Source: Oxyruncus cristatus
Taxonomy: Eukaryota; Chordata; Aves; Passeriformes; Cotingidae
Reading direction: 5' to 3'
Length of the DNA stretch: 64,000 bases
Assembly: GCA_013399855.1 (NCBI GenBank)
Contig: VXAY01007401.1
Coordinates: forward strand, 399,592 to 463,591
Positions 11,561-23,425 of this stretch are shown here, one piece after another; the first letter of the stretch is position 1, and every line of letters begins with the position of its first letter. Below the pieces are notes generated by a model. That model saw nothing but the letters and a program-made list of their open reading frames with translations. It did not search any database and was not told where the DNA came from. The translations under genes and the position numbers were made by a program.

Positions 11561-12441
11561 ACCCGCCCGCGGGGCCGCCGTCCCGCCGGGAGCCGCCCGC
11601 GGGGCCGGGGCTGGAGCTGGAGGTGCTGCGGGACACCCGGAACCGCACGATCCGCGCGCTGTGCGGGCAGCGCTCCATGCCCCGCAGCGTGTGGGACCTG
11701 CCGGCCGGGCAGCGCCGCACCCTGCTCCGGCACCTCCTGGTCAGCGACAAGTACCGCTTCCTCTACTGCTACGTGCCCAAGGTGGCCTGCTCCAACTGGA
11801 AGCGCGTCCTGAAGGTGCTGGACGGGGCGCTGGAGAGCGTGGACGTGCAGGGCAAGATGGACCACAAGAGCGACCTGGTGTTCCTGGGGGACATGAAGCC
11901 CGAGGAGATCAGCTACCGCCTGAAGCACTACTACAAGTTCCTCTTCGTGCGGAACCCCATGGAGAGGCTGCTCTCGGCCTACCGGAACAAGTTCGGGGAG
12001 ATCAAGGAGTACCAGCAGAAGTACGGCGTGGAGATCGTCCGGAGGTACCGCAGGAACGGCGGGAACTCGGCGGGCGACGACGTGACCTTCTCCGAGTTCC
12101 TCCGGTACCTGCTGGACGAGGACGTGGAGCGGATGAACGAGCACTGGATGCCCATCTACAACCTGTGCCAGCCCTGCGCCGTCAGGTACGACTTCATCGG
12201 CTCCTACGAGCGGCTTCGCGACGACGCCGACCACGTCCTGGAGCGCATCCAGGCGCCCTCCTTCATCCGCTTCCCGGAGCGCCAGGCCTGGTACAAGCCC
12301 GTCACGGCCCAGACGCTCCACTACTACCTGTGCAACACCCAGCGCCGGCTCATCAAGGAGCTCCTCCCAAAATACATCCTGGACTTCTCCCTCTTCGCCT
12401 ACCCCCTCCCCAACATCACCAGCGAGTTCTGCAGGCAGTGA
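11561..12441 (+). CDS. CHST14: Carbohydrate sulfotransferase 14 (dermatan 4-O-sulfotransferase), 5' partial
   Basis: A Golgi type II membrane enzyme that moves sulfate from PAPS to the 4-OH of GalNAc next to iduronic acid in dermatan sulfate. The readable 292 codons run without intron to TGA 12,439-12,441, matching the single-exon human gene (376 residues). Family motifs are clear: the 5'-phosphosulfate loop [12 protein letters not shown] (11,770-11,805), the 3'-phosphate motif in [18 protein letters not shown] (from about 11,938), [12 protein letters not shown], and MNEHWMP. The end, [18 protein letters not shown], closely resembles the human C-terminus. About 84 N-terminal residues, including the membrane anchor, are missing in the gap. 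The longer open frame starting at 11,128 is CR1 sequence read through the N run, not protein. The order CHST14 then CCDC32 then RPUSD2 agrees with human 15q15.1. Confidence 0.96.
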
Positions 12442-12812
12442 TTCCGGTGGGAATTCCGCCTTGGCTGCAAGGATTTGCTAGCACAGCCGTTGCTGCCGTG
12501 TGAAACACGCTCCTCTATGCATTGTTTCCTGATTTTATACTTTGCAAACCCTGTTTTATATGAAATATTTTATATTGCCTTTGCTATTTAGGATACTTTT
12601 CGTACGGCTCTGACTTTCCCCTGTACGTTCGCCGCTGACTTGAGCACAGTAGCTTTTGTATCTCTAAGTCCCTTTTTTTTTATGGCCCAACATGGAAAAC
12701 ACCCGTGAGGAACCTGAGAAATTCATATATTTTAAGTATTTTTTCCTCCTTTCCCGTGTTTTATATGAAATGGTATGTGGTCGAATTGAAATCGTCACAT
12801 GGCAGTTGAGGC

Positions 12813-12818
12813 AATAAA
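12813..12818 (+). terminator. CHST14: Poly(A) signal AATAAA (proximal, CHST14)
   Basis: Canonical hexamer ~370 nt after the CHST14 stop codon. Confidence 0.6.
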
Positions 12819-12997
12819 AATCAGCGCTGTTAAACTGGTCCTGGGTCAGACAGGAGGTGGGGTTTGGGTGTAAGTAGGAAAAAAAAAAAAGGGTTATTCT
12901 ATAAACCAGGCCCCATTTATCCTTTGTTTTCTCACTGTAGATGGTGCTTAAATGAGGCTGGTCTTTTTTTTTCTGTGTCAGTAGTACCTCTGGGTTT

Positions 12998-13058
12998 TAT
13001 TATTATTATTATTATTATTATTGTTATTTTTATTATTATTGATTATTATTATTATTTA
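12998..13058. repeat. (ATT)n microsatellite
   Basis: About 60 bases of near-perfect ATT trinucleotide repeats with two small interruptions. Confidence 0.95.
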
Positions 13059-13490
13059 CCACTGAAATATAACTAGGGATAGGATAATACTCCTTTTCTG
13101 TGTGATTTCAAGTTTTGAAAGTACAACTATTTACCCAGCATCACGTATCAGATGCAATATCAAACCATCGCCCTCTGCTCTTCCCTTTGACTTAAAGCAA
13201 TACAGACTTGGGATAAGATCAAACCCCATCCTGGTCCTTAGGATGGAGACCACATCCCACGGGCAGCGTGCCAGCTCACAGCCTCGTGGGCCCTGCGTGG
13301 AAAAACCACCGTGGAAAAATCCTTTCCCCAGCCCTGTTTGAAACAATGGCATTTTGGGGATTAGTTCTCCTTCCTTTTATAGCTGTGTGCACCCTTTTTG
13401 TAGCTCTTGTATTTAATTATGGCTCTGGAATTGTACAAGTTCGGGAGATAACGCGGGATGTTGTTCCTGGGAGGCCGTGTCCTCGTTTCT

Positions 13491-13496
13491 AATAAA
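13491..13496 (+). terminator. CHST14: Poly(A) signal AATAAA (distal)
   Basis: Canonical hexamer in a T-rich setting (AATAAAGTTTTTATATG). Probable distal end of CHST14 transcripts. Confidence 0.5.
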
Positions 13497-14992
13497 GTTT
13501 TTATATGAATTACCCTGTGAGTGCTTTTCCTTGGGATTATTTTTGTTCTTGGAGGGGGCTCTGCCCCTCGTCGAGGTGTGATGGATTGGCTGTTGCTGTT
13601 GGGATTAATTAGTGTTTTAATTGCCAGAGCAGCAGTACCAAGTGGAGAAGGGACACGTTGGAGCTGAACGCCGAGACGCTTTCGGGACACGGGGAAATGG
13701 GATGAAAAGCAGCCAAATGGGCTCCTCGATGCTGTGGAGTTGGGGCAAAGTGGCAGGGATGGGTTATGGAGCTGGTGGCTTCCTGGGATTTATGTCTTAA
13801 TTGTCCTTCCCTCTTTTTAAGGTGTTTCCTTCAGGGTTTGTAAAATTGTCTGGAAGAAGGGCCTGGAGCCGCACCCGAACTCACCGTTGGATGGAGTAGC
13901 CCAGGACGGTTTGGGCTGAGGGATTTTTACCTTTCATAAGGGGGGTCATGGCTGGGCACGAGAGCAAGGACTGGTACACTCATGGATTTGAGCTCCTGGC
14001 TGTGTCCTGAATCTGCAGCCACCAATCCTGGACAAAAACAGGTCAGAAATTGGCTTTGCTCTCCTTGTGCAACATTCCTGTCTGTCCGCAGGGATTTTGG
14101 TGCCCAGTGCTGGAAGAGCTGGAGATCGGTCCTGTCCTCCAGCCAAAGGCACCAGATCCAGCTGGGAATCGGATTTTATTTCGTAAAACAGATGCTGATG
14201 GGGGTGTGTGCTGAGCTGTAATTAAACCTGACCTCCAAGTCTCCCTTACTAGGAATAAGCTGGTGAGACTTCACTATCTTTGCTTCTGGGAAGCTGAGGG
14301 AACATTTCCTGCTTGTTTGGTGATTGGGTTTTTAATTAAATGCTTATTTCTCAGTAGTTTTCAAGGTTTATGCTGCTTGTTTGTTTATCTGCTGCAGCTT
14401 CTGTTCCCTATATTAAATTTCAGTCTCTTGTCCCTTTAATCTAATTTATTGTGCACAGAAGGATTTTGCTTTCCTCTGACTCTCTCACTCCTCTTCTGGG
14501 TATCACTGGTCACTTTTTTCTCTTTAAATGAAGCAAATGGACTCCCACCTCCTTTTACCCTCCAGTGAGGAGGATTTTAATGCGGGTGGAACCTTGTAGC
14601 TTGGGCAGAAGTTCATCTGTAAGCGAAAATGAGAAATCCATCAGGTTTCCATTACTGGGGCTTCACTTTATCCGTGGCCAATGGCACAATTCCCCGAGGA
14701 AGCTTTGGACAAGTAGGAAGAAGAATAAAAGTCACTTCCCTCGGCAGCTGTATCATTTCTTTCCTTTGTCAGGTGTTTCTCCAGGGTAGAATAAATCAGG
14801 AGGAGATTCCACAGCTGCCAGCAGGTGCTGGAGGCGGGAGCAAGATCCAGCTGCCCTCTGGAGCACAGGGTAAGAGGGGGTGGCTGCCGGGGCAGGGAGG
14901 AGTACAAGGAGTACGGCAGCTCAGGTGCAAACGTGGAGCCAAAGGAAAACGTCTCCAGTGGGTCTGTTGTGCGCAGAGACACTTTGGTACCC

Positions 14993-15065
14993 ACAGAGCC
15001 ACGGAATGGTTTGGCTTGGAAGGGACCTTAAAGCCCATCAAGTTCCAACCGGTGCCGTGGGTGGG
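14993..15065 (-). mobile_element. CR1 LINE 3'-end fragment
   Basis: Reverse complement of a CR1 terminus: 'ggaatggtttggcttggaag' followed by 'ggaccttaaagcccatcaag' and 'ttccaacc'. Confidence 0.8.
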
Positions 15066-16605
15066 TTTGAGAGAACCGTGCCCCGACACACGTGTGGGGG
15101 GCCCCGGAGTGTCCCCCAACGGGGCTCTTTCCCACTGTAAACCACGGAAAGGAGCAAGGCGGGGCTGAAAAGCCCAAGCGCTTCCCCCCCAAACACACAC
15201 CCACCCGCGGCGCAACCCTCGGCTTTTATCGCGGCTGTTTTGCATGTGAATGAGAACTTCCCCACTTCCTTCTGGGGCTTGAATTGGCAAACGGGGAGTT
15301 GTTAAAAAATCTCCACTGTCTTGAGCCCCGACAAAGGATGGTTGCCATGGAAATAATGGAAGTTGCATCGCGAGCAAAATATCTCCAGGCCCGGTGCCAG
15401 CGGGAGGGAGGAGGGGACACCTGTCGGTCACGCACCTTCGGCCAGGGCCCACGTGCCTCCACGTGGATTTCCTTGGATGTCCTTAGCCTTGGCAGTCCCA
15501 GTCCCTCGGGTTAAAAGAGGAGGAATCAGAGATGTCACGGTCGGATGGGAAGGTTTTGTAGAACCTCGGCTGCTCTCCCCGCAGCGCTGCTGCCACCAAA
15601 TTCAGCAGGGCTGCCCCACATTTGGGATCTGTAGCGGGGTTGGGAACCAAAGTTGGAATCCCGTCTCAGGTAACAGGCAGGATTTTCCTGCCTTGGTTAT
15701 ATCCAGCGTCTTCTCCATGTCAGGGCGTTTTCCGAGTCTGTTTTCCATTTGCCTATAAAGACATTTGAGGTGGCTTCCTTTTCTTTGGGGAAAAAAAAAA
15801 CACTTTGGGATTTAAACTTACCAAAAGCTTTTCCTTCGCAGACCCAGAATTATAAACTGCATCTTCTGTTGCTTTCAGCAGTCACCTTAACGTGACTTCC
15901 GGGCAAGAAACTTGAGGAATTTGCTTTATACCTCCCCCAAGTGCTAATGGGAGCCACAGAATCCTTGCTGAGCTATGAGAGGGACTAAAATAAGTCTCCA
16001 TCAGGGTTTATCCGTGCTCTGCTGAGCTCTTCAGCGAGGCCTGGGGTCAGCATGGGAACTGCACCTTTCCGTGGCTCCTGTGAGTGGTATTTGCTGGTGG
16101 GAGCTTGGAATGGGGAACAACAGGGCACTTTGGGGCTTGAACACATCCTTCTGCTCTCCTGGAAGCACCGAGGGCTTGGGAAAAGCTCCCAGCAACCAGC
16201 AGAATCCTGTGTGTTGGGGAGCATCAGGTGGGGAGGAAAACAGGGGTTTGGGAACCAGCAGCGACACGCAGGTGCCTGAGGAAATCCCTGCTGAGGGACT
16301 TCTAAGGTGCCAGAGAGAGGAGTAAAGGATAAAGAGTGTGTGTGGCTGGGCAAGGGCTCGGATCTCCTGCTGGCAGAGGAGCGGAATTGTGGCGATCCAG
16401 GCTCCTTTCTGACCTGGGAAAGGGCTGGGCAGGGGAAAACAGCAAAGGCTTGAGATTTAAAATGTAAAACCACAATAAAGACATATAAATATCTGGATCC
16501 CCACGCTGCTTACTCATCCCACACCTCCGTCCCACAGCCCGATCATTAGCAAGTCCAAGTGGGCGTTGAGCTGATGAGACCCCAGCGAGCCCGACTTTGG
16601 GGAGA

Positions 16606-16720
16606 ATCCCAGAGTGATTTGGGTGGGAAAAAAACCTTAAAAATCATCCAGTTCCACCCCCTGCCATGGGCAGGGGCACCTTCCAGTAGCCCAGGTTGCT
16701 CCAAGCCCCATCTGGAATCA
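16606..16720 (-). mobile_element. CR1 LINE 3'-end fragment
   Basis: Antisense CR1 tail: 'ccttaaaaatcatccagttc', then 'ctgccatgggcaggggcacc' and 'agcccaggttgctccaagcc'. Confidence 0.85.
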
Positions 16721-17821
16721 AGTTGTTCTGTGGAATGGTCGGAGGTGTTGTAGGGCTGGGGGATGTTTTGGGCTGGGGGATTGGAAGGAACTGAGCAGCA
16801 GCTGCTGGGGATGAGGAGCCAGGGATGCTCTGGGTGGCCACAGAAACATCTGGTTTGTGGCAGAGCCCTGGTGGGAAAGCAGGGCTGGGGGCTCTTCCCT
16901 GCTGAGTGCTCACAAAGAGCTCCTTGGAGCCAGGACTGGCTCCGGCAGCAAATTCCCGGCACTGGCAGGACAGAGCTGCAAAGGCACAGAGTCTCTGCAC
17001 AGCCCCATCCGGGGCTGTCACATCCCTCCCTTCCCTGCTCCAGGCTTGGATGCTCCTGCACAGCCCATCCCTGCCACCCCTCCGCTCTCCCAGGGCTCGG
17101 ATCCGCCTGGTTTCACGGTGTTTAACGCAACCCCATCCCCTCCCCTTGGCTCTAAACTCCAAACCTGCTCTGTCGGAGCGTTGTTTTCCCGGAGGGGAAG
17201 GAGGGACTCTGCCAGCTGCTCCCTCCCCTCCACACGCAGCCCCGGAGGGCTCGGCAGCATTCCCCATCCCACGGGGATGGCCGGCAGGAAGCAATCTGGC
17301 AGACAACATGTTAAGAGGAGACTGATGTCTCAGAGCCACCGAACCGTTTAATTGCCAATAAACACAGCCCACATGTAAATAATTATGGAGACCCAGGAAG
17401 GTGGAAGGAAGGCACTGCCAGCCTGGAAACGCCCTGTGGCAAAGAGAGAAATTAAGATTTGCTGTTAATACAGGAGGGATGAGCATCAGTAAACCTGCCT
17501 GGGTATCTCCAGGCGTTGCTCTGGGCTCGGGGCGGCCCGGGAGGTGACAGTCCCTGCCGTGGTGAGAAGGACCAGGCTGTGCCTTGGGCTGAGTTTGAGG
17601 GTAAGTCTTAAAAATTCATCTGTTTGCTTCTCCAAGCTCTTGTTGCATCCCAGTGGGATTATTGCAATGCCTTTTTTTCGCCGTGTTTTTGGGATAGAGA
17701 GCTGCAAGGAGCCTAGTCCAGAACTTTGGAGCTTTATCAGCATCACGCAGAGGGTCAGCAGTGGAGCCCTGGTAAAACCTGCAGGGGCCTTTCGCCCCCC
17801 TACCAGGGCAGCCCATCCCCT

Positions 17822-18125
17822 TCACTCCTTGCCATGGGCAGGGACCCCTTCCTCTAGCCCAGGTTGCTCCAAGCCCCGTCCAACCTGGCCTTGGACACTT
17901 CCAGGGATCCAGGGGCAGCCACAGTTTCTCTGGGTAACCTGTGCCAGGGCCTCCCCACCCTCACAGGAAGGATTCCTTCCCAAAATCCCATCTAACCCTG
18001 CCCTCTGGCAGTGGGAAGCCATTCTCCCTTTGTCCTGTCATGTCCACACCATTGTCCCAAGTCCCTTTCCAGCTCTCTTGGAGCCCCTTTAGGGACAGGA
18101 AAGGGCTCTAAGGTCCCCCTGGAGT
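17822..18125 (-). mobile_element. CR1 LINE 3' fragment
   Basis: Antisense CR1 of about 300 bases: 'gccatgggcagggacccctt', 'agcccaggttgctccaagcc', 'cttggacacttccagggatc', then body sequence ('ccttcccaaaatcccatcta') and 'cattgtcccaagtccctttc'. Confidence 0.9.
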
Positions 18126-19137
18126 CTTAGGCATCCCCACCACTATGTTTCAGCCGCTGAGGTTGCCCTGGTTGCATTCCTGGTTCCTGGAGCAGAAGGG
18201 ATGTCACCAGGCAGAGCCCCCCACTGCCACTGCCGAGGGAGCCGACTCGGTCCAGCAATTTGGCTTCTCCCAGGGGTTGAGAGGTTCCTATGGCAACCAG
18301 GCACCGGCAGCGCTTCCCTCCGTGGCAATCACAGCGGGCTCCTCCTTTATGGAATTAGCGCCCGGCACCGCGCGCCGCGCGTGGCCTCGGCCCGATGACC
18401 CTAATCAGAGCCAGGGGATGGGCTGGAGTGATCCGGGGCTGCAAACAACCGCCCACCACCCCCTGCCTGGGACCCCGCTGTGGCGGGACCCCGTGGGGCG
18501 TTCTGGAGCATCCCCCCGAGGTCTTTGCTGCCGGGGGATGTGAGATGACCCTGTCCCTGCTGCAGGAAACGTCTGGGTCTCCCTCACCCCTCCCAAAACT
18601 GGGTATTAATACACGGTATAAGTGATGCTTTGGGGGTGGGATTTTTGGGGTGTCTCCCAGCCCTGCTCCATCCTTGGCGTGCGGGAGAGCCCTGGGCGGT
18701 AGGTTTTTGGGACTGGCACAAAGCACCCTGTCCCTCACCACCAGCTCGGGGGACAGTGTTGAATTAAGTCTGGCAAGGGCCACATTTGTCCCTGAGCGAG
18801 GGCGCGGTGACCGTGGCGTGTGATTGAGGAGCTTCCTGGCAGCGGCTGCGGGAGCAGAATGACGGATAAAACTGACGGATGAGAAGTAAACTGGTGTTTA
18901 GAAAATCTTGGTTCATTTGCTGCAGCGAGAGCCTGCTACGCTCAGGGGAACTAAAATGTGAGTGCTCCGGAGTGTCTCACGGCGAGTGGAGGCGCGGGGG
19001 GAATACGGGATGAGTCGGAAGCGGGTGCCTCCATAAATCAGCTGCGGCGCTTTCAATAATTCACCACTGCCGAAGGATCCAGCGGTTCACAGAGAGGTAA
19101 CATCCGTGGGGAGGTGTTCAGTCTGTCCGATCCCATG

Positions 19138-19290
19138 GGATCCAGCCCCAGAGTGTCCAAGGTCAGCTTGGACGGGGCTTGGAGCAAGCTGGGCTAGTGG
19201 AAGGTGCCCCTGCCCATGGCAGGGGGTGGGACTGGTTATGCTTGAAGGTCTCTTTCAATCCAAACCATTCCAGGATCATTACTGGGGCCT
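19138..19290 (+). mobile_element. CR1 LINE 3'-end fragment
   Basis: Sense CR1 tail: 'gtgtccaaggtcagcttgga', 'gctgggctagtggaaggtgc', 'ctgcccatggcagggggtgg', 'caatccaaaccattccagga'. Confidence 0.9.
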
Positions 19291-20578
19291 GAGCTGTAGC
19301 AACTGTGTTTTTAGCCAAAAGAAGTGAAAATAAGCCTAATTTACTCAAGTACATGTTGCAAATCTGCCTCTTTAGCTGGAGCCAAGGCCCAGGGAGAAAG
19401 AGTTGGGCACAGCTGGACACAGCCCGTGGAATCTGCTCAGAGAAATGTCAAAGGTATTTTGCAAGACCTATCAAGGAAATCAGAAGTGGTGGCTTGGGTT
19501 GGAACATTATTCTTAATAAACCAGGAAATAATAGTAATAAGACAAAATGAATCAACATTTTCTTAGCATTTTCCGGCTCCACGAACAAAATCTGTCCTGA
19601 CAACCCCAGTTCAGCTGAGGAGCTCCTCTGTTCTGGCTGTTTTGTCATCACTGATGACATCCAGACAGAACAAACACAGCGAGAGGGGGGCTAAAACCAG
19701 TGGAAAATTAGCAGGCTAATTTTGTTTGCTGTGCTTGATTAGGAGACAAAGGAGGAAATTTCCAAGAGTACACATGGAAGCAGCGCTGATCCTTGGTGTG
19801 CATTTAGAGCTGATGCTCATCTCAATTCATTCTGCAGCGCCAGGACAAAGGGCCTCATCATCTGCAGCCGTGGGAGAAACCTGGATGGGGATCAAATAAT
19901 GGGAATAATACCTTGCATGTAGGTAAGCTCTTTCAAATGATAATCTCTCGAGTGCTTTCGAAAGAACAGCACCATAATAAATTATATTATCTGCCCCTTA
20001 GAGCTGTAGACATCTAAACAGGCTGAGCCTAAAATAGCCCAGGTGCTTCCTGCTGTTAAATCCCACTGTGGGTTGCTCTCCAGTATTTTCCCTTTAGGAG
20101 GTTCCTGGTGAGGAAAACCCCATGAGCAGGGTCATTATACTGAGGGAAGTTTTCCAGCTTTCCAAGCAGCCCAAGGCAGAAAGAGATTAGGAATGAGACG
20201 AGGAATGAGGAGGTTGTCCTTCAGGAAGGTGGTCCTTGGAAGTGCCCTCACACAACTCAGGGAAGCGTCAGCATCCTGGGTACCTGAGTGTGAGGAAGAA
20301 GCCACCGAGTCACCAGAGGTGGGAGGGTGGTTGGAGGGTGGGCATGGGGGTCAAAAACAAACAGGGAGGCTGAAGTCACATATCTGGGCTATTGAAATCA
20401 CTAATTGTAATCAACTTAAGGAGGATTGTGGGAGCAAAAAGCAGATGGAGATCCACCTAGATGCAGCATTCCCAGTTTCCAAGTCAATGACAACTCCAAA
20501 CAGATGATCTTTGGATGTTCCTGGGCTGTATCCTGGCAGATGGGAGAGCTACAGGCACCAAATGCCACTAGAAAAGAG

Positions 20579-20660
20579 GATCATAGAATTATGGAACTGT
20601 TTAGTTTGGAAAAGACCTTTAAGATCATCGAGCCCATTCACTATTAGCCATTTTTCAACC
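20579..20660 (-). mobile_element. CR1 LINE 3'-end fragment
   Basis: Antisense terminus: 'atcatagaattatggaactg' then 'gtttggaaaagacctttaag' and 'atcatcgagcccattca'. Confidence 0.65.
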
Positions 20661-21389
20661 AGCAGGAGAGTTTGTGAGGAGGAAACATGCTCAGGCAGAA
20701 TACTGGGCAAAACTCTTAATAACTGAGGATGATTTAGCAAAAATATCCCATTTATACCCACGGGTTCCTGGTAGAAAAGCTCCCAGCGGGTTCCTGAGGA
20801 AAGCTCTGCAGAATCAGCCTTCAAACATGTTTTCCTCCCCAGTTCATCTAATTAATTTACTTCCATTAAGAAAACAAACCGTGCTCTCCTTCATGGATCC
20901 GGTTTCTGTGAGTCGGAGTCGGCGGCTCCGGGATTTCTGGGTTTATTCTCAGAAGTCTCTCGGTTTTTAGTTCACCCCCTCAAAACAGTGTTTTCCCTCT
21001 TCCTGCAGGTAATTTGGGGAATGAGCAAAACATCTCAGCAGGGGGACCTGAGGGTGGGGATTTGCTCTCCCGGTGCTCAGTAACTGCAGATTCCAGTCTA
21101 GTCTGGAAACATGGAAGAGGAAACCTCGTCCTCTTTGTGGATCAGTTCTCCAGGATGGATACACGGATTTTTAAGTGGTCCTGCAGATAAATGGTTGCAG
21201 TGATGGAGATGGGGGGGAGGAGGGGGGCATGTCCTCTTTCCAAGCCACCCACCTTGTCACAATAATGTCTCTGAACCAGAGCTGGGGGGAGAAAAAAGGG
21301 CAAGAAGAGCCATTTAGGGCAATTTAGGGGTTTTAATTAAGAGTGAAGTAATAGAGGTTGTGATGGGAGGAAATGAAGAGAGAAGGAAT

Positions 21390-21475
21390 CAAGACCGGTA
21401 GTGACAGGGCTAAGGGGGAATGGCTTCAAACTGAGAGAGGACAGGATTAGATGGGATATTGGGAAGAAATATCAG
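21390..21475 (+). mobile_element. CR1 LINE fragment, internal 3' region
   Basis: Sense CR1 segment 'gggggaatggcttcaaactg' and 'aggattagatgggatattgg' with the usual 'gaagaaat'. It breaks off before the terminus. Confidence 0.8.
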
Positions 21476-21608
21476 ACAGATATGGGGACAGAGCTAAAAA
21501 CATCCAAGTCAGCGTCTTCCTATGATGTGACTGAGCTGCAGTCAAGGATTTCTTGTTTTTGGGATTCGCACCAATACACACACACAGCCTGAGCTTTCTT
21601 TTAAAGCC

Positions 21609-21614
21609 TTTATT
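21609..21614 (-). terminator. Candidate poly(A) signal for the GPCR gene
   Basis: TTTATT on the plus strand gives AATAAA on the minus strand, about 1.8 kb past the GPCR stop codon. The 3' UTR implied between 23,425 and here contains a CR1 copy at 23,103-23,272. Other ends are possible. Confidence 0.3.
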
Positions 21615-23425
21615 ACAGGAAGGACAATCAGGGCTTCGCTTGGCTCCTCTGGGATGAGCAGCCCAGCACAGCCCCAAGGAAGCTGCAGGAAGCCAAGGAG
21701 GGAGCCGCTCTGTGGGGATGGGGCAGTCACTGGAATCACACTGGATGCGTCCCTGTCCCCGCTGGTCACCCCACAGCAAGATCATAATATGGTCCTTCTA
21801 GGATCACCATGAAGGTCTCAGCGGGAAGGTGAGTGAGCAGCAGCTTGTGGATGGGCATAAAGGGAGCGGATTAGGGATCCTGTTGGGATCCAGCCGGCTG
21901 TGTCTGCCTGGAGGAGCCCGAGCTGCTTGCTGAAGCAGGAGGGGTGGCCAATGCCAGGGCAGTTTCCATGCAGGGGTGAGGATGTGCTGCCTGGGAGCTT
22001 CAAAGTCCTCAGCCCCACAGAGCACAGCAGCTCATGGTGAGCCAGAGGCACGGCCACGGGTGGCCAGGAGCTGCTGGCACCCCAAGATGTGGTGGCCGTG
22101 GGGGTGCTGGTGTCTGGGGGCTGTTCCCAAAGGCTTCTCCTGGGAAATCAAGAGGTTAAAACCGAGCTGAGCAGTGGGTGCAAGGAGATGCTGCTTTCTG
22201 TGTGGGCTGCTTGCAGTGGAGCAGCCTGATGGGCCTCAGAGGCACCTGAGACACCGAGGAGCATCTGACAAGCAAACACACCCTTTATCCAGCAGTTTCT
22301 GGGACGGAGCAGCCCGGCACTGGGATTCCCACCTCCACCACAGGAGCCTGAACATGGACATACACCACTTAAACTGCCTGGGGAGCGGAGACTGAGGCAT
22401 CACCCCCAGAAAACTCGTCACTTGGGGTCTCTCGAGTCCTACTCGGCCGTGCAGAGCAGCCATGATTTCAGGGATGGACCTGGCTGCATCTGCACATCCG
22501 TCTGGAGAAACTTGGGATGCCCGGTCTGGTTACAGGGGCGGCTCCTCCAGCAAGCCAGGCAGGTTGTGGAGTCCCCTCCCTGTTCCAAACCAGCTTGCCT
22601 GCTGTCGGCGTCCACGTGTCCCCATCTCCACCTGCAGAACGCACGTTTCTGAGCCTCCTTTGTCCTTCCACCGATAAACCACAATTTAAAAGAATAAATG
22701 TGCAGCAATTTCACGGCTCCCCGTGCGAGGCGACCTCTTCCCACGGCACAAAGTGCTGCCTGTTGCTTAGGAACAATCTTTATCCTACGGAACAAAGACG
22801 TGCGCTCTCCAAAGAGTTTTTCAAATGGGCCCAAGGGGTGTTTGCCTTGCTCAGATGCTGATCCACCTTCTCAATGTACCACGGGGTGAAGGTCTGTGTG
22901 CTCCAAATACGGCGCTGGACACCTGCTACACCCAGCCAAGATCTGGGATAGAGGGATTTGCCCCATCCCCAGCCATGATACTCATCTATTGCACTGTTCC
23001 AACGAGCCAGGAAACTGCTGTTACATCCAAACCTTTGCCTGGCTCAGGTGTTTGTTGTTGCACTGGTTTGTTGTCCCCAAAGAACAAAACATCCTTGAGC
23101 TGCTCAAGTGATGAGGACACTCTCTCCATCCCTGGAAGTGTCCAAGGCCAGGTTGGATGGGGCTTGGAGCAGCCTGGGCTAGTGGAAGGTGTCCCTGCCC
23201 ACGGCAGGGGGTTGGAATGAGAAGAGCTTTAAGGTCCCTTCCGACCCAAACAACTCCATAATTCTAGGACACAAAGCCCGTCAGTTTTGTTGCCTTTCCA
23301 GGCATGAGAGACTTTTCTGGGAGCAGCAACAAACCAGCCCAACCAGCAGCCACCTCCCGCAGCCAGTGTACAGCCAAGCGCCCGGCAGGTCCAAAAGCAA
23401 ACCCTCTCCCTCGAGGTCCTCCCAG
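21615..23425 (-). other. Possible 3' UTR / downstream flank of the GPCR gene
   Basis: No gene is recognised on either strand in these 1.8 kb. A continuous minus-strand 3' UTR to the AATAAA at 21,614-21,609 is possible but unproven. Confidence 0.25.
23103..23272 (+). mobile_element. CR1 LINE 3'-end fragment
   Basis: Sense CR1 tail: 'tccctggaagtgtccaaggc', 'caggttggatggggcttgga', 'ctagtggaaggtgtccctgc', 'aaggtcccttccgacccaaa', ending in 'ataattctag'. Confidence 0.95.

Larger units (their letters stand above)
12442..13515 (+). other. CHST14: CHST14 3' UTR with two poly(A) signals
   Basis: AT-rich non-coding sequence downstream of the stop. AATAAA at 12,813-12,818 would give a ~390-nt UTR; AATAAA at 13,491-13,496 would give a ~1.07-kb UTR. 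The longer form would include the (ATT)n tract at about 12,998-13,058. Confidence 0.55.
13516..17820. other. Intergenic sequence, no gene recognised
   Basis: Only antisense CR1 tails (14,993-15,065 and 16,606-16,720) and short low-complexity tracts are recognised. Open frames on both strands (for example at 14,796-15,452 and 16,644-17,486) do not resemble known proteins. Confidence 0.5.
18130..21600. other. Intergenic sequence, no gene recognised
   Basis: Contains CR1 tails at 19,138-19,290, 20,579-20,660 and 21,390-21,475. No coding exon was identified on either strand. Confidence 0.45.

Noticed and set aside
11278..12321. 347-codon minus-strand frame opposite CHST14
   Set aside because: Shadow of the GC-rich CHST14 coding sequence; no known protein.
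14796..15452. 218-codon minus-strand frame
   Set aside because: Runs through a CR1 tail; no known protein.
16644..17486. 280-codon minus-strand frame
   Set aside because: Includes CR1 sequence at its end and resembles nothing known.
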